Below, piece by piece: positions 45,249 through 57,879 of a stretch of DNA of 64,000 nucleotides; position 1 is the first letter of the stretch; each line of letters starts with the position of its first letter. The stretch comes from Croceicoccus bisphenolivorans (GTDB lineage Bacteria > Pseudomonadota > Alphaproteobacteria > Sphingomonadales > Sphingomonadaceae), in the NCBI RefSeq assembly GCF_001634625.1, contig NZ_LRSE01000009.1, positions 1 to 64,000 of the forward strand, written 5' to 3'. A program made the position numbers and the translations under genes. The notes beneath the pieces are model-generated. The model was given only the letters and a program-made list of their open reading frames with translations. It had not been told where the DNA came from and did not search any database.

Positions 45249-45400
45249 TCCAGGTTTCGGGGCCGGCGCTTTTCCACCATCATTGCCGTTCACATCGCCC
45301 ATCGGATTGCATCCGGGGAACCAGTTCCCATCTCGTCCTTTGAACCCCCGGATGCTCACGCAGCGTGAGAGAACGGGATCGCAGGAAGGAAAACGGGCAG

Positions 45401-47704
45401 ATGGCGGACGCAGACGCGGCGATCGTACGTGAAGTGAAGCTGCAGGTCGCTGCGGCCAAACAGGAAGAGTCCGGGCATGGCATTGCCCGTATTCCGCGTA
45501 CGGCGATGGCGACGCTCGGCATAACCGAAGGCGACGTGATCGAGGTGGAAGGCAAGCGGGTAACCCCTGCCCGTGCCTTGCTGCCCTACCCCGAAGACGA
45601 AGGGCTGGACGTGATCCGGCTGGATGGTCTGGAACGCGGCAACGCCGAAGTCGGTTCGGGCGAACACGTGGTCGTGCGCAAGGCCGAATCGCGCCCCGCC
45701 ATCCGTGTTGTCTTTGCGCCGGCCCAGCGCGAGATGCGCCTGCAAGGCCCGGCAGAAGCGCTGCGCCGCAACTTCTTCGGCCGTCCGCTGACCTCGGGCG
45801 ATCTTGTCGCCACGCGCGGGCAGCAGCGGGTGCAGGACATGCCGCCCGAAATCGCGCGCATGTTCAACGCGCCCGCCTTCGCGCTGACGCAGATCCGCCT
45901 GCAGGTTTTGTCGACCAGCCCCAAGGGCATCGTCCACATCGACGAAAATACCGAAGTCGAGCTGAAGGCCGAGTTTGAGGAACCACGCGATGCGCGCGCA
46001 TCCGTCAACTACGACGATGTCGGCGGCATGAGCGAGACGATCCAGCAATTGCGGGAAATGGTCGAACTGCCGCTGCGCTATCCCGAACTGTTCACCCGCC
46101 TTGGCGTCGATCCGCCGAAGGGCGTGCTGCTGCATGGCCCGCCGGGAACGGGCAAGACCCGCCTTGCGCAGGCCGTGGCCAACGAATCGGATGCGAACTT
46201 CTTCCTGATCAACGGGCCGGAAATCATGGGCTCTGCCTATGGCGAATCGGAAAAGCGGCTTCGCGAAGTGTTTGAAGAGGCGGAGAAGAACGCGCCCTCC
46301 ATCGTCTTCATCGACGAGATCGATTCGATCGCGCCCAAGCGCCAGAACGTGCAGGGCGAGGCGGAGAAGCGCCTTGTCGCCCAGTTGCTCACGCTGATGG
46401 ACGGGCTGCAGGCGCGGTCCAACCTCGTTGTCATCGCCGCCACCAACCGGCCCGACGCGATTGACGAGGCGCTACGCCGCCCCGGGCGGTTCGACCGCGA
46501 GATCATCGTCGGCGTGCCGGACGAGAGCGGCCGCAAGGAGATCCTTGCCATCCACACCCGCGGCATGCCGCTGGCCGACGATGTCGAGCTGAAGGAACTG
46601 GCGAAAACCACCCACGGTTTCGTCGGTGCGGACCTTGCCGCCCTTGCCCGCGAGGCCGCGATCGACGCGGTGCGCCGGATCATGCCGCGCATCGATCTGG
46701 ACGCCCGCACGATCCCGCCCGAAGTGCTGGACGACCTGAAAGTCATCCGCGACGACTTCATGACCGCGCTGAAGCGCATCCAGCCCAGCGCCATGCGCGA
46801 AGTGATGGTGCAGGCGCCCACGGTTGGCTGGGCCGACATCGGCGGACTGGACGATGCGACGGAAATGCTGCGCGAAGGCGTGGAACTACCGCTGAAGAAT
46901 CCCGATGCGTTCAAGCGGCTCGGCATCCGTCCGGCCAAGGGCTTCCTGCTCTATGGCCCGCCGGGCACCGGCAAGACGCTGCTGGCCAAGGCCGTCGCCA
47001 AGGAGGCGGAGGCGAACTTCATCTCGATGAAGTCGTCCGACCTGCTGTCCAAATGGTATGGCGAGAGCGAGCAGCAGATATCCAAGCTGTTCGCCCGCGC
47101 GCGTCAGGTTGCGCCCTGCGTCGTCTTTATCGACGAGATCGACAGCCTTGTCCCCGCGCGCGGGTCCAGCGGCAACGAACCGCAGGTTACCGCCCGCGTG
47201 GTGAACACCATCCTTGCCGAGATGGACGGGCTGGAGGAACTGCAGTCCGTCGTCGTGATCGGTGCGACCAACCGGCCCACGCTGGTCGATCCGGCGCTGC
47301 TGCGGCCCGGGCGGTTCGACGAACTGGTCTATGTCGGCGCGCCGAGCGAGCCGGGCAGGCAGCATATCCTGAAAATCCATACGCAGGACATGCCACTGGC
47401 GGGCGACGTCGATCTGGCCGCGATCGCCAGGCAGACCGAACGCTACACCGGCGCGGATCTGGAAGACGTGGTGCGGCGCGCGGGCCTGAACGCCATCCGG
47501 CGCGAGGGTGCGGGCGTTACCGCGGTCACGAAGGCCGATTTCGAAGACGCCTTGAAGGATTCGCGTCCAACCGTGACGGACCAGATGGAAACCGAATATG
47601 CCAAGATGCGCGGCGAATTGAAACGGCGCGCGGCAGAGGTGAACCCCATCGGCTTCATCGCGCCGGGCATGTTGACGCCCACCCGCGACAACAAGCACGA
47701 ATAG
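45401..47704 (+). CDS. CDC48/VAT-like AAA ATPase
   Basis: 767 residues in the eukaryote/archaeal p97 layout. An N domain begins with a double-psi barrel ([23 protein letters not shown]). The first AAA module (Walker [10 protein letters not shown] about 245) and the second (YGPPGTGKT about 518) each have Walker B IDEID and arginine-finger RPGRFD segments. Such proteins unfold tagged or aggregated proteins as hexamers. ATG 45401 has GGAAGGA upstream. The C-terminus (TPTRDNKHE) lacks the hydrophobic-Tyr end used by archaea to dock the proteasome. It appears to be a single-gene unit with its own terminator. Confidence 0.93.
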   Translation: MADADAAIVREVKLQVAAAKQEESGHGIARIPRTAMATLGITEGDVIEVEGKRVTPARALLPYPEDEGLDVIRLDGLERGNAEVGSGEHVVVRKAESRPAIRVVFAPAQREMRLQGPAEALRRNFFGRPLTSGDLVATRGQQRVQDMPPEIARMFNAPAFALTQIRLQVLSTSPKGIVHIDENTEVELKAEFEEPRDARASVNYDDVGGMSETIQQLREMVELPLRYPELFTRLGVDPPKGVLLHGPPGTGKTRLAQAVANESDANFFLINGPEIMGSAYGESEKRLREVFEEAEKNAPSIVFIDEIDSIAPKRQNVQGEAEKRLVAQLLTLMDGLQARSNLVVIAATNRPDAIDEALRRPGRFDREIIVGVPDESGRKEILAIHTRGMPLADDVELKELAKTTHGFVGADLAALAREAAIDAVRRIMPRIDLDARTIPPEVLDDLKVIRDDFMTALKRIQPSAMREVMVQAPTVGWADIGGLDDATEMLREGVELPLKNPDAFKRLGIRPAKGFLLYGPPGTGKTLLAKAVAKEAEANFISMKSSDLLSKWYGESEQQISKLFARARQVAPCVVFIDEIDSLVPARGSSGNEPQVTARVVNTILAEMDGLEELQSVVVIGATNRPTLVDPALLRPGRFDELVYVGAPSEPGRQHILKIHTQDMPLAGDVDLAAIARQTERYTGADLEDVVRRAGLNAIRREGAGVTAVTKADFEDALKDSRPTVTDQMETEYAKMRGELKRRAAEVNPIGFIAPGMLTPTRDNKHE

Positions 47705-47708
47705 AACG

Positions 47709-47738
47709 AAGGCCCGCTCGACCAGAGCGGGCCTTTTC
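47709..47738 (+). terminator. Intrinsic terminator of the CDC48-like gene
   Basis: AAGGCCCGCT (47709-47718) pairs perfectly with AGCGGGCCTT (47726-47735), followed by TT. Being symmetric, it may also serve the convergent MscS-like gene. Confidence 0.85.
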
Positions 47739-47741
47739 GTT

Positions 47742-48836
47742 TCAGGCCTGTGCGGGCGACTGCGCGATGGCCAGCGGCCCTGACGGTTCGATCCGCTGGC
47801 GCACGATGGCGTCGGGGATTTCCTTGCGCAGCCAGTCCATCATCGCTTCACGGATCGCGACGCGCAGGTCCCACAAGTCCTGCGAATTGCGCGCGCTTAG
47901 CAACAGGCGCACTTCCATCGCCTGCGGCGTAACGTCGGTCACTTGCACATTCTGCACGCGCCCGTCGAACAGGGGGTGGTTGGCAATCCGGCGTTCGAAT
48001 TCGGCACGGATCGGGGCGACATCCGTCACCGGATCGACATAGAGCATGACCGAACCCAGCAGTTGCGCGCCGCGCTTGGTCCAATTCTGGAATGTTTCCT
48101 CAAGGAACTTGGTTGTGGGGACAACCAGCCTGCGCTCGTCCCAGATCTTCACGACGACGTAGGTCGTCTTGATATCCTCGATCCTGCCCCATTCGCCATC
48201 GACGATCACAACGTCGTCGATCGCGATCGGCTCGGTTATCGCCATCTGCAATCCCGCGATCAACGATTTGAGCGCCGGTTGCGCCGCTGCGCCCACGGCA
48301 AGGCCGGCAAGGCCCGCCGATGCCATCAGCGTCACGCCGATATCGCGCACGCCGGGGATCGACAGCAGCATCAGGCCCACGGTGATGAAGATGATCAGCG
48401 CCGTGCCGATGCGGGAAAATATCGCAAGCCGCGTCCGCTTGCGACGCGCCTGCCGGTTGTCGGGCACGGTGATGTCCGCGCGCTCCGTCATGGCATGGAT
48501 GAAGGCGTGCATGATCGCCATCGCCATCCAGCCGACCAGCGCCGGCATCACGAAGCCGGCGATCTTCTCCCAGATGTCGTCAAGCGCCGGAATCTCGCGC
48601 GCCGCCAGCACGAGGCCGAGCGCGATAAAGGCGTAGCGCGACGGCCGCGCCAGCTTTCGCACCACGACATCGTCGGTCGTGTTGCCACTGCCGCGCGCGA
48701 CGCGGCGCAGGATCTTGAATATTACCCGATGGGCAGCCAGTGCCACGATAATGGCAATGGCGGCGGCCAGCACCGCAACGGCTACTTCGCGCATCGGACC
48801 GGGCTGGCTTGCGAACAGGTCGGTCAGTTTATCCAT
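47742..48836 (-). CDS. MscS-family mechanosensitive channel
   Basis: 364 residues. Four transmembrane helices occupy about 15-45, 70-90, 95-120 and 150-200. The last carries the Gly/Ala-rich pore helix GLAGLAVGAAAQPALKSLIAG. The MscS beta domain (AIDDVVIVDGEWGRIEDI, VPTTKFLEETFQNWT) and an alpha/beta C-terminal domain follow. It should open on membrane tension and release solutes during osmotic downshock. ATG 48836 is chosen because it starts near the first helix; the open frame reaches 48869. Confidence 0.9.
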   Translation of the reverse strand: MDKLTDLFASQPGPMREVAVAVLAAAIAIIVALAAHRVIFKILRRVARGSGNTTDDVVVRKLARPSRYAFIALGLVLAAREIPALDDIWEKIAGFVMPALVGWMAMAIMHAFIHAMTERADITVPDNRQARRKRTRLAIFSRIGTALIIFITVGLMLLSIPGVRDIGVTLMASAGLAGLAVGAAAQPALKSLIAGLQMAITEPIAIDDVVIVDGEWGRIEDIKTTYVVVKIWDERRLVVPTTKFLEETFQNWTKRGAQLLGSVMLYVDPVTDVAPIRAEFERRIANHPLFDGRVQNVQVTDVTPQAMEVRLLLSARNSQDLWDLRVAIREAMMDWLRKEIPDAIVRQRIEPSGPLAIAQSPAQA

Positions 48837-48928
48837 GTCGGCGTGGACTACGTTGCTGCACTGCAACATGCAAGGGCAGGCCGGGATGTCCGTCGTGCGA
48901 GGGGTGCGCTCCGACGATGGATCGGCGT

Positions 48929-50254
48929 TCAGACCGCGTGCGGAATCCGTATGGCGACAATCATCCCGTCACTGGCGAATGCCCGTTCGATCTTTCCGCC
49001 CAATTGGCGCGCACTGCTCTGCATCAGCATCGAGCCAAACCCTTCACGCCCCGTGGGCGGGTTCGGATTGTCGGAAAATTCGCGCCACTCTATGGCAAGT
49101 TCGCGGTCCTCGCCGTCGCCGTGATAGTCCCAGCGGATCACGATCCGGCCACCGTTTTCCGACCATGCGCCGTATTTCACCGCATTCGTCGCCAGTTCAT
49201 GCAGAACCAGCCCCAGCGGCGTCGCCTCCCGCGCGTTGAGCGTCACTTCCGGCCCCGACACCTCGACCGGATTGTCCTCTGTCAGGTAAGGCGCCAGCAC
49301 CTTGTCGACGAGGCGGCGCATGGAGGCATTGCCGTCCGCGTCCTTGCCCTGCGTCGCTTCGTGCGCGTCGAGCAGGGCGTGAATGCGGGCCGCGATCCCC
49401 TCCGTCACCGGCCTTGCATCGGGCAAGTCGCGCGCGCTCATCCGTACGATGGCGAGGATGACGGCGAACAGGTTCTTCACCCGATGGTTCAACTCGTGGG
49501 CAAGCAGGTCGGCACGGTCCCGCGCTTCGGCAAGTTCCGCGGCCTGCGCGGCCTGCGCCTCGGCATGGGTGGCACGCACCGTTTGCGACAGGCCGAGGGC
49601 AAGCGAACCCAGCGTAAGCAGCATGGTGACGGCCAGCAGGGGCAGGACCCGATCTTCCGACTTGGCGGCATCCGCCGACGCTTCGGCGAGGATGCCCTGT
49701 TCCAGCGCCTCCATCTCGCTCAGCGATTCGCGCAGGCGTTCCATCGCCATCCGTCCTTCGTTGGACAGGATGCGCTGCTGCGCCTCGCGGATCTCGCCCT
49801 GTTCGATCAGTTCTACACTGGCCGCCAGTTCGGCGAACTTGTCGTCGGCGCGCTGTTCGATATCGGCCAGCAACTGTTCCTGCCGTGCCAGGATGTCGCC
49901 TTCGCGGGTCTTGCGCTTCAACCTCTCCAGCGCGCGGGGATAGAGCGTCCGGCCGAATTCGTAGTTGGCAAGGTATCGCCGGTCGAGCGTTATGAAATAG
50001 CCGCGTTGGCCGGTTTCGGCGTTGATCGCGGCACGATCGATGTCACGCAGGGCCATCATGATCTGGTTGGTGCGGTTGGCCTGCTCGCGCTCCACACGTT
50101 CGCTGGCGATGGTCGACCAGACGAGGAACAAGCTGCCGATCAGGCCGATCGCAGTAAGCGCAAAGACGAACAGGGCCGATACACGGCGCCGGCGCCGCCT
50201 TTTCCGCGCGCCGCTGTGCGCAACCTGCAGCGGATTTTCCATTGCCGTCGCCAC
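48929..50254 (-). CDS. CHASE3-domain HWE-type sensor kinase
   Basis: 441 residues. A very basic front (ARKRRRRRR) is followed by a membrane helix (about 25-47). A helical CHASE3-like periplasmic domain contains NAETGQRGYFITLDRRYL. A second helix lies at about 205-225. The kinase has LAHELNHRVKNLFAVILAIV (phospho-His about 257), HELATNAVKYGAWS and IEWRE. No response regulator gene is adjacent. In alphaproteobacteria such orphan kinases often feed the general stress pathway (PhyR); that link is inference. Confidence 0.88.
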   Translation of the reverse strand: MATAMENPLQVAHSGARKRRRRRRVSALFVFALTAIGLIGSLFLVWSTIASERVEREQANRTNQIMMALRDIDRAAINAETGQRGYFITLDRRYLANYEFGRTLYPRALERLKRKTREGDILARQEQLLADIEQRADDKFAELAASVELIEQGEIREAQQRILSNEGRMAMERLRESLSEMEALEQGILAEASADAAKSEDRVLPLLAVTMLLTLGSLALGLSQTVRATHAEAQAAQAAELAEARDRADLLAHELNHRVKNLFAVILAIVRMSARDLPDARPVTEGIAARIHALLDAHEATQGKDADGNASMRRLVDKVLAPYLTEDNPVEVSGPEVTLNAREATPLGLVLHELATNAVKYGAWSENGGRIVIRWDYHGDGEDRELAIEWREFSDNPNPPTGREGFGSMLMQSSARQLGGKIERAFASDGMIVAIRIPHAV

Positions 50255-50411
50255 TTGCCTGCGAACCCCATTTGCCTGCGAGTCACACTTGCCTGTGCAC
50301 CCGGGCCTTTGTTCAATCCCGTCGGGGACCCTAGCCGCTACAGCGGCTGTCTGTCTGTAACAAACGACACGAGGTCAATCGCCTTGATGCCGGAACGAGG
50401 GCAGCGGGCGA

Positions 50412-53270
<2,859 letters not shown>

Positions 53271-53541
53271 GCAGGGGGATTAGCAGCGCAGCGCCGCAAG
53301 GTCAGCCGCTGATTTCATGCTTCGCGAACCCTGTCAGCAAACTGCGCTTTCGCCCCATTTCAGCCGCAAAGCGCCCTATTCTCGACAAGATGGCCTGCCA
53401 TACGGAACTTGGCGTTTTGCGTGAAACGCTTGCATCCTGATTTGGAAGCCTTTATTCCTGCGTGCCGAGGCCAGCCCCCGCGGTTGGGCTTGCGTGTCCG
53501 GCTTACCGGTCGCGTGATATTCGGAACAAGGATGCATATTC

Positions 53542-53793
53542 ATGCGCAAGATCATTCTCGCCGCCGCTGCTGCCGGTGCTGCTCTCTCGCTCACCGCTTG
53601 CTCGGAAGGCACCGAAGAAGCTGCTGAAACCACCGTTGACTCGGCTGCTGCAGACACCGCCGAAAACATGGACGCTGCTGGCGAAGCCGTTGACGATGCG
53701 ATGGCCGACGCTGCCAACACTGCTGACGACGCTGCTGCAGAAGTCGAAGCTGAAGTGCAGAACGAATCGGAAGCAGAAGCTGCTGCCGACTAA
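53542..53793 (+). CDS. Small acidic lipoprotein
   Basis: 83 residues. A lipoprotein signal with lipobox LTAC (17-20) is followed by an unusual Ala/Glu/Asp/Thr-only tail with no aromatic residue, for example AAADTAENMDAAGEAVDDAM. Heptad-like Ala spacing suggests a helix. AAGGA lies 9 bases before ATG 53542. Similar short Ala/Glu-rich lipoproteins are common in sphingomonads, with unknown function. It has its own terminator, so it is probably a well-expressed single gene. The preceding 270 bases to polA hold only its promoter region. Confidence 0.75.
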   Translation: MRKIILAAAAAGAALSLTACSEGTEEAAETTVDSAAADTAENMDAAGEAVDDAMADAANTADDAAAEVEAEVQNESEAEAAAD

Positions 53794-53815
53794 TCGTCGC
53801 ACGAACGATTTAGCG

Positions 53816-53852
53816 AAGGGCGCTGGAAGCAATCGCTTCCGGCGCCCTTTTC
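53816..53852 (+). terminator. Intrinsic terminator of the small lipoprotein gene
   Basis: AAGGGCGC and GGAAGC pair with GCTTCC and GGCGCCCTT around AATC, followed by TTTTCG. It also faces the end of the convergent ArsR gene and could act in both directions. Confidence 0.88.
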
Positions 53853-53859
53853 GTTACGG

Positions 53860-54243
53860 TCAGCCGGTAATCCGCGCGAACACGGCTGCCCCGCCCCGGC
53901 GTTGCACGGGATCGTTCGGCTCGGTCGGGGCCGGGGTTTGGCTGACGGATGAGGCCGGAAGCAGCTCGTCGATCAGCGCTCGTGCTTCTGTCAGCCGTTC
54001 GGCCACGAGGCTGTAGAACACCTGCTTGCCTTCCCGCCGCGTGCCGACCAGTTCGGCCTTGCGCAGAACGCCCAGTTGCTGGGACAGGCCCGGCTGGGCA
54101 ATGCCGGTCAGCGCCTCGATCTCGCCCACGGCCCGTTCCGCACCCTGCAATACCGACAGAATCTGCAACCGCGTTCCATGCGCAATGGCGCGCAGCAGTT
54201 CGGCATCGGGCTCCCGATCGTCGCTTTCGCGCGCGTCGCTCAC
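53860..54243 (-). CDS. ArsR-family regulator without cysteines
   Basis: A 127-residue winged-helix protein: LLRAIAHGTRLQILSVLQGA, then the recognition part TGIAQPGLSQQLGVLRKAEL, and the wing VGTRREGKQVFYSLV. There is no Cys in the chain, so thiol-based metal or oxidant sensing, common in this family, is not possible through its own side chains. The start is GTG 54243 within GTGA, overlapping the stop of the peroxiredoxin gene by 4 bases. It probably controls that operon. The C-terminal 35 residues are Pro/Thr-rich and likely disordered. Confidence 0.85.
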   Translation of the reverse strand: MSDARESDDREPDAELLRAIAHGTRLQILSVLQGAERAVGEIEALTGIAQPGLSQQLGVLRKAELVGTRREGKQVFYSLVAERLTEARALIDELLPASSVSQTPAPTEPNDPVQRRGGAAVFARITG

Positions 54244-54878
54244 GATGCGGCCTTCGTGTAGAACCAGTCCGTCGCGGCCACCCCGCCAAGCGCAGCCGCT
54301 GCCGTCTCTTGCGGTGCCTGCAGCAGCGGCTCTCCCGGTTGCCAGTCCGCCGGGGCCAGCACATCGCCCGCATGCGTCTGCTGCAGCGCCTGCAAGACGC
54401 GCAGCAGTTCCGGGATGGAGCGACCAACGCTGGCGGGATAGCAGGTCGATGCCTGCAGCACCCCTTCGGGATCGATGAAGCAAGTCATCCGCATCGCCCC
54501 CGCATCCTGCGCGCTGCACCCGATCATGCCGTAGGCGCGCGCGATCTCCATCGTCGGGTCTTCCACCACGGGGAAGGACACTTCCACACCCGCCATGTCG
54601 CGGATCATGCGTATCCACGCGAGGTGCGAGTAGAGACTGTCGGCCGACACCCCGATCATCGCGCAATCCAGCGCCTCGAACTGCGGCGCGGCCTTGGCCA
54701 GCGCGACAAATTCGCTGGTGCAGACCGGCGTGAAGTCGGCCGGATGCGCAAAGAGCATCAGCCAGCGGCCGCGAAATTCGGCAAGATCCACAGGCCCTTG
54801 CGTACTGCGAGCCGAAAAGCGGGGTGCAGGCTCGCCAATGCGCAGTGGCGGGCGTTCGATCATGGTTTCAGGTGTCAT
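54240..54878 (-). CDS. Peroxiredoxin, Prx6/1-Cys type
   Basis: A 212-residue thiol peroxidase. The peroxidatic Cys lies in DFTPVCTSEF (about residue 53), preceded by LMLFAHPADF. The C-terminal dimerisation extension (LRVLQALQQTHAGDVLAPADWQPGE) is typical of the Prx6 group. Its extra Cys residues (about 72, 121, 132, 145) do not sit where the resolving Cys of 2-Cys enzymes lies. It removes hydrogen or organic peroxides in the cytoplasm. It is first in a two-gene operon with the ArsR regulator, divergent from the CoA-ligase gene. Confidence 0.9.
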   Translation of the reverse strand: MTPETMIERPPLRIGEPAPRFSARSTQGPVDLAEFRGRWLMLFAHPADFTPVCTSEFVALAKAAPQFEALDCAMIGVSADSLYSHLAWIRMIRDMAGVEVSFPVVEDPTMEIARAYGMIGCSAQDAGAMRMTCFIDPEGVLQASTCYPASVGRSIPELLRVLQALQQTHAGDVLAPADWQPGEPLLQAPQETAAAALGGVAATDWFYTKAAS

Positions 54879-55011
54879 GCGGATTACAATTACATGATTA
54901 TGCCATTTGCGAAAATGACAATTGGCGCAACCGATGCCCGGTGGCGGTCAGGAGTTGCCTATTGCGAAACGCGCAGGCAGAGCACGTCCGATACGAGCAA
55001 GGATGACAACG

Positions 55012-56499
55012 ATGCACGAAGGCGACCTCTACCAGCGTTTTGCGCGCAGTTTCGCGGATTTCGCAGGCCGTACCGCGATAGAGGCTGCGGACCGGAACTG
55101 GACTTACGCCGAACTGGAATCGGCCGCAGGGCGGCTGGCGACGAAGCTGGCCGCGATGGGCGTCCGCCCGGGTGAACGGGTGCTTGTGCAGACGGAAAAG
55201 TCGGTCGAGACTGTCGTGCTCTACCTTGCGGCGCTGCGGCTGGGCGCGATCTACCTGCCGCTGAACACCGATTATACAGAGGCGGAGCTGGCCTATTTCG
55301 TGGGCGATGCCACGCCCGTCATCGCCGTGTGCCGCGAGGGTTCGCAGGGCCTGTTCCGCCGCATCGGTGGCGATGCGCTGGCAATCACGACGCTCGACGA
55401 TCTGTTCGCCGACCTTCCCGCAGAAGCTGCGCCGCCCGCGCCGCGCCAGCGGGACGACATTGCCGCGATCCTCTATACTTCCGGAACTACCGGCAAGCCC
55501 AAGGGCGCGATGCTGACCCACCGCAATCTGGTGTCCAACGGCGAAATGCTCGTCGATTTCTGGCGTTTCACAAGCAAGGACCGGCTTATCCATGCGCTGC
55601 CGATCTTCCATGTCCACGGGCTGTTCGTGGCGCTGCACTGCGCGCTGTTTTCCGGCGCCTGCGTGATTTTCCAGCCGAGGTTCGACGCAAAGGCCGCCAT
55701 CGCCGCGATGCAGGACGCCAGCGTGATGATGGGCGTGCCGACATTCTACATCCGCCTGCTGGGCGAAGACACGTTCACTCGCCACGTAGCTGCGCGGATG
55801 CGGCTGTTCGTCTCCGGCTCGGCACCACTGTCCGCCGACATCCACCGCGCTTTCGAGGATCGGACGGGACACCGCGTGCTTGAACGATACGGCATGACGG
55901 AAACCGGCATGCTGACCAGCAACCCATATGACGGTGAGCGCAAGGCCGGTTTCGTCGGTCCGCCGCTGCCGGGCGTGTCGCTGCGCATCGCAGGGGAGGA
56001 TGGCACCGTCCTGCCGCAGGGTGAGGTCGGGATCGTGGAAGTGCAGGGGCCGAATGTCTTTGCCGGTTACTGGCAGATGCCCGAAAAAACCGCGTCGGAA
56101 TTCCGCGACGGCGGCTGGTTCATCACCGGCGACATGGGGCTGATCGATGCCAACGGTTACGTCCAGCTCGTCGGGCGGGAGAAGGACCTGATCATTACCG
56201 GCGGGCTCAATGTCTATCCGGCAGAGGTCGAAGCCCTGCTGGACGACCGCGAAGACATTGCCGAGGCAGCCGTGATCGGCGTGCCCCATCCCGATTTCGG
56301 CGAAGCGGTGGTGGCCGTGGTCCGCCCTGCCGGATCGCTGGATGCAGATGCCGTGCGAGAGGCGATGAAGCGCGATCTTGCCGGATTCAAGGTGCCCAAG
56401 CAGGTCATCGCGGTGGACGAACTGCCCCGCAACACCATGGGCAAGATCCAGAAGAAACTGCTGCGCGAACGCTACGCCGGGCTGTTCGCCCAGGCGTAG
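55012..56499 (+). CDS. Malonyl-CoA synthetase-like acyl-CoA ligase
   Basis: A 495-residue ANL-superfamily enzyme. The AMP-binding loop is YTSGTTGKPKGAML. Next come ERYGMTETGMLTSNP, the hinge GREKDLIITGGLNVYPAEVE and the catalytic Lys in NTMGKIQKK. RMRLFVSGSAPLSADI resembles malonate-CoA ligases (MatB), so malonate or methylmalonate is the likely substrate. That is not certain without the pocket residues. ATG 55012 is preferred because AAGGA lies 8 bases upstream; ATG 55003 is too close to it. Confidence 0.82.
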   Translation: MHEGDLYQRFARSFADFAGRTAIEAADRNWTYAELESAAGRLATKLAAMGVRPGERVLVQTEKSVETVVLYLAALRLGAIYLPLNTDYTEAELAYFVGDATPVIAVCREGSQGLFRRIGGDALAITTLDDLFADLPAEAAPPAPRQRDDIAAILYTSGTTGKPKGAMLTHRNLVSNGEMLVDFWRFTSKDRLIHALPIFHVHGLFVALHCALFSGACVIFQPRFDAKAAIAAMQDASVMMGVPTFYIRLLGEDTFTRHVAARMRLFVSGSAPLSADIHRAFEDRTGHRVLERYGMTETGMLTSNPYDGERKAGFVGPPLPGVSLRIAGEDGTVLPQGEVGIVEVQGPNVFAGYWQMPEKTASEFRDGGWFITGDMGLIDANGYVQLVGREKDLIITGGLNVYPAEVEALLDDREDIAEAAVIGVPHPDFGEAVVAVVRPAGSLDADAVREAMKRDLAGFKVPKQVIAVDELPRNTMGKIQKKLLRERYAGLFAQA

Positions 56500-56502
56500 C
56501 GG

Positions 56503-57540
56503 TCAGCGCGCGCGGGTGTTGTCGTTGACCGCGCTTGCCGCAAGGCGCGGATTGGCGAACCCGGCATAAAGCGTGCGCGTAATCTCCGCGATGCGCGCGT
56601 CGCGCTGCGGGCGGCCGCCCTGTCCGGTAACGTAGATCGCCATCGCGATCACGCGCCCGTCCGGCATCTCGACAAAACCGACATCACTTGCCGTATTGTT
56701 CAGCGTGCCGGTCTTGTGGCCAAAATTCGTGCCGCTGGGCAGGCCCGCCTTGATGCGGCGGCTACCCGTCACGGTGCGGGTCATCGCGCCGATCACGACA
56801 TCGGTGCTGTCGCCCGACAGCCACTCGCCCTTGTATAGACCCGCGATCAGGCGAACCATTTCGTCAGGCGGGGTCGAATCGCGCAAATCCGCACCGGTTG
56901 CCGGATCGAATTCGCCGTCGTCGCGTACCAGCGTCGCGATATCGCGGTCGATGCGGAAACGCTGGAAACCCTTGCCGCGCATCCATTTCGTGACTTCCGC
57001 CGGGCCGCCCACGGCCTTCAGCATCGCGTCGGTCGCGGTATTGTCGCTGCGCGTGATCATCAGTTCGATCAGGCTGCGCGCGGTCAGTTCCATGCCCGGC
57101 TTTACCGGTGCAACGCTGGTCGAGAACGGGCGCGAGGCGACCGGGATCATCAGCGGATATTTGGCATCCAGCCTGTAGATACCCTTGTCGACACCGGCGA
57201 GGAAAGTCGCGGCAATCGCGATCTTCGACGTGCTGGCCATCGGAAACGACTGATCGCCAAGGATCGAAACCGTCTGTCCGGTGGAAAGGTCGAGAGCGGC
57301 AACGCCGATGCGGCCCTTGTCGGGGCGGGCGACGGCGAACAACTGCTGGCGAAGACCGCTGCCGACAGCATCGTCGGCCTGCCGTCCGTCAAGCACGGAG
57401 CCGTTGGGCCCGTTGATGAATTGTTCGAACGACTGAGCCGGCGCTTCCTGCGCGCTGGCGACGGTCGCGCCGGCAAGCAGTGCCGGCAGCGAGAGCGCGG
57501 CAACGGCCGCGCGGCGAAGATTACGAATGTCCAGTCCCAT
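56503..57540 (-). CDS. Class A beta-lactamase-like serine hydrolase
   Basis: 345 residues with an export signal (ALSLPALLAGATVASAQ). The active-site STSK, the second-loop motif RSDN and the third motif HKTGT are all in place. The omega-loop stretch before RDSTPP reads DDGEFDPATGADL. The canonical ExxLN is absent and the loop looks shorter, so the deacylating Glu166 equivalent is uncertain. It may hydrolyse beta-lactams poorly or be a penicillin-binding relative. GGAG before tandem ATGs favours start 57540. It is convergent with the CoA-ligase gene, 3 bases apart. Confidence 0.8.
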   Translation of the reverse strand: MGLDIRNLRRAAVAALSLPALLAGATVASAQEAPAQSFEQFINGPNGSVLDGRQADDAVGSGLRQQLFAVARPDKGRIGVAALDLSTGQTVSILGDQSFPMASTSKIAIAATFLAGVDKGIYRLDAKYPLMIPVASRPFSTSVAPVKPGMELTARSLIELMITRSDNTATDAMLKAVGGPAEVTKWMRGKGFQRFRIDRDIATLVRDDGEFDPATGADLRDSTPPDEMVRLIAGLYKGEWLSGDSTDVVIGAMTRTVTGSRRIKAGLPSGTNFGHKTGTLNNTASDVGFVEMPDGRVIAMAIYVTGQGGRPQRDARIAEITRTLYAGFANPRLAASAVNDNTRAR

Positions 57541-57659
57541 CATGGCTCCACGCATAGCACGGATCAGATTGTTTCAAGATTAACCGAAAGGACCGTACCA
57601 TCAAGGGGGTTGCGATACGGTGTGCAAAATCGGGGCGCGAAGCGGTTAACGCCCGCCGG

Positions 57660-57833
57660 TCAGGATTCGCGTTCCGCCCCGCCCGTGGCGCGGATCACGC
57701 GGGCCTGCGCCTTGCGCCGCTTCAGGTTTTCGCGCAGCTGGCGGGCAAGCCGTTCCTCACGCGTTTCCGCCGCGTTCGCGCCCGTGGTCACCGATTGACC
57801 TGCGCTGTCCGGGTTGCCGTCATCCATCGCCAT
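57660..57833 (-). CDS. 57-residue basic helical protein
   Basis: A short gene on the minus strand, ATG 57833 to TGA 57660. The front is acidic/polar (MAMDDGNPDSAGQSVTTG). A highly charged helix follows, with AAETREERLARQLRENLKRR and then KAQARVIRATGG. Arg/Glu alternation suggests an amphipathic helix or RNA contact. A second ATG at 57827 is possible. Codon use is that of a real gene. No family name is known to me. It lies between the beta-lactamase-like gene and tRNA-Thr. Confidence 0.65.
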   Translation of the reverse strand: MAMDDGNPDSAGQSVTTGANAAETREERLARQLRENLKRRKAQARVIRATGGAERES

Positions 57834-57879
57834 TCCATGGCATCACCACCGCCGGCTCGCAAGCGCGGCAATGCAGTGC

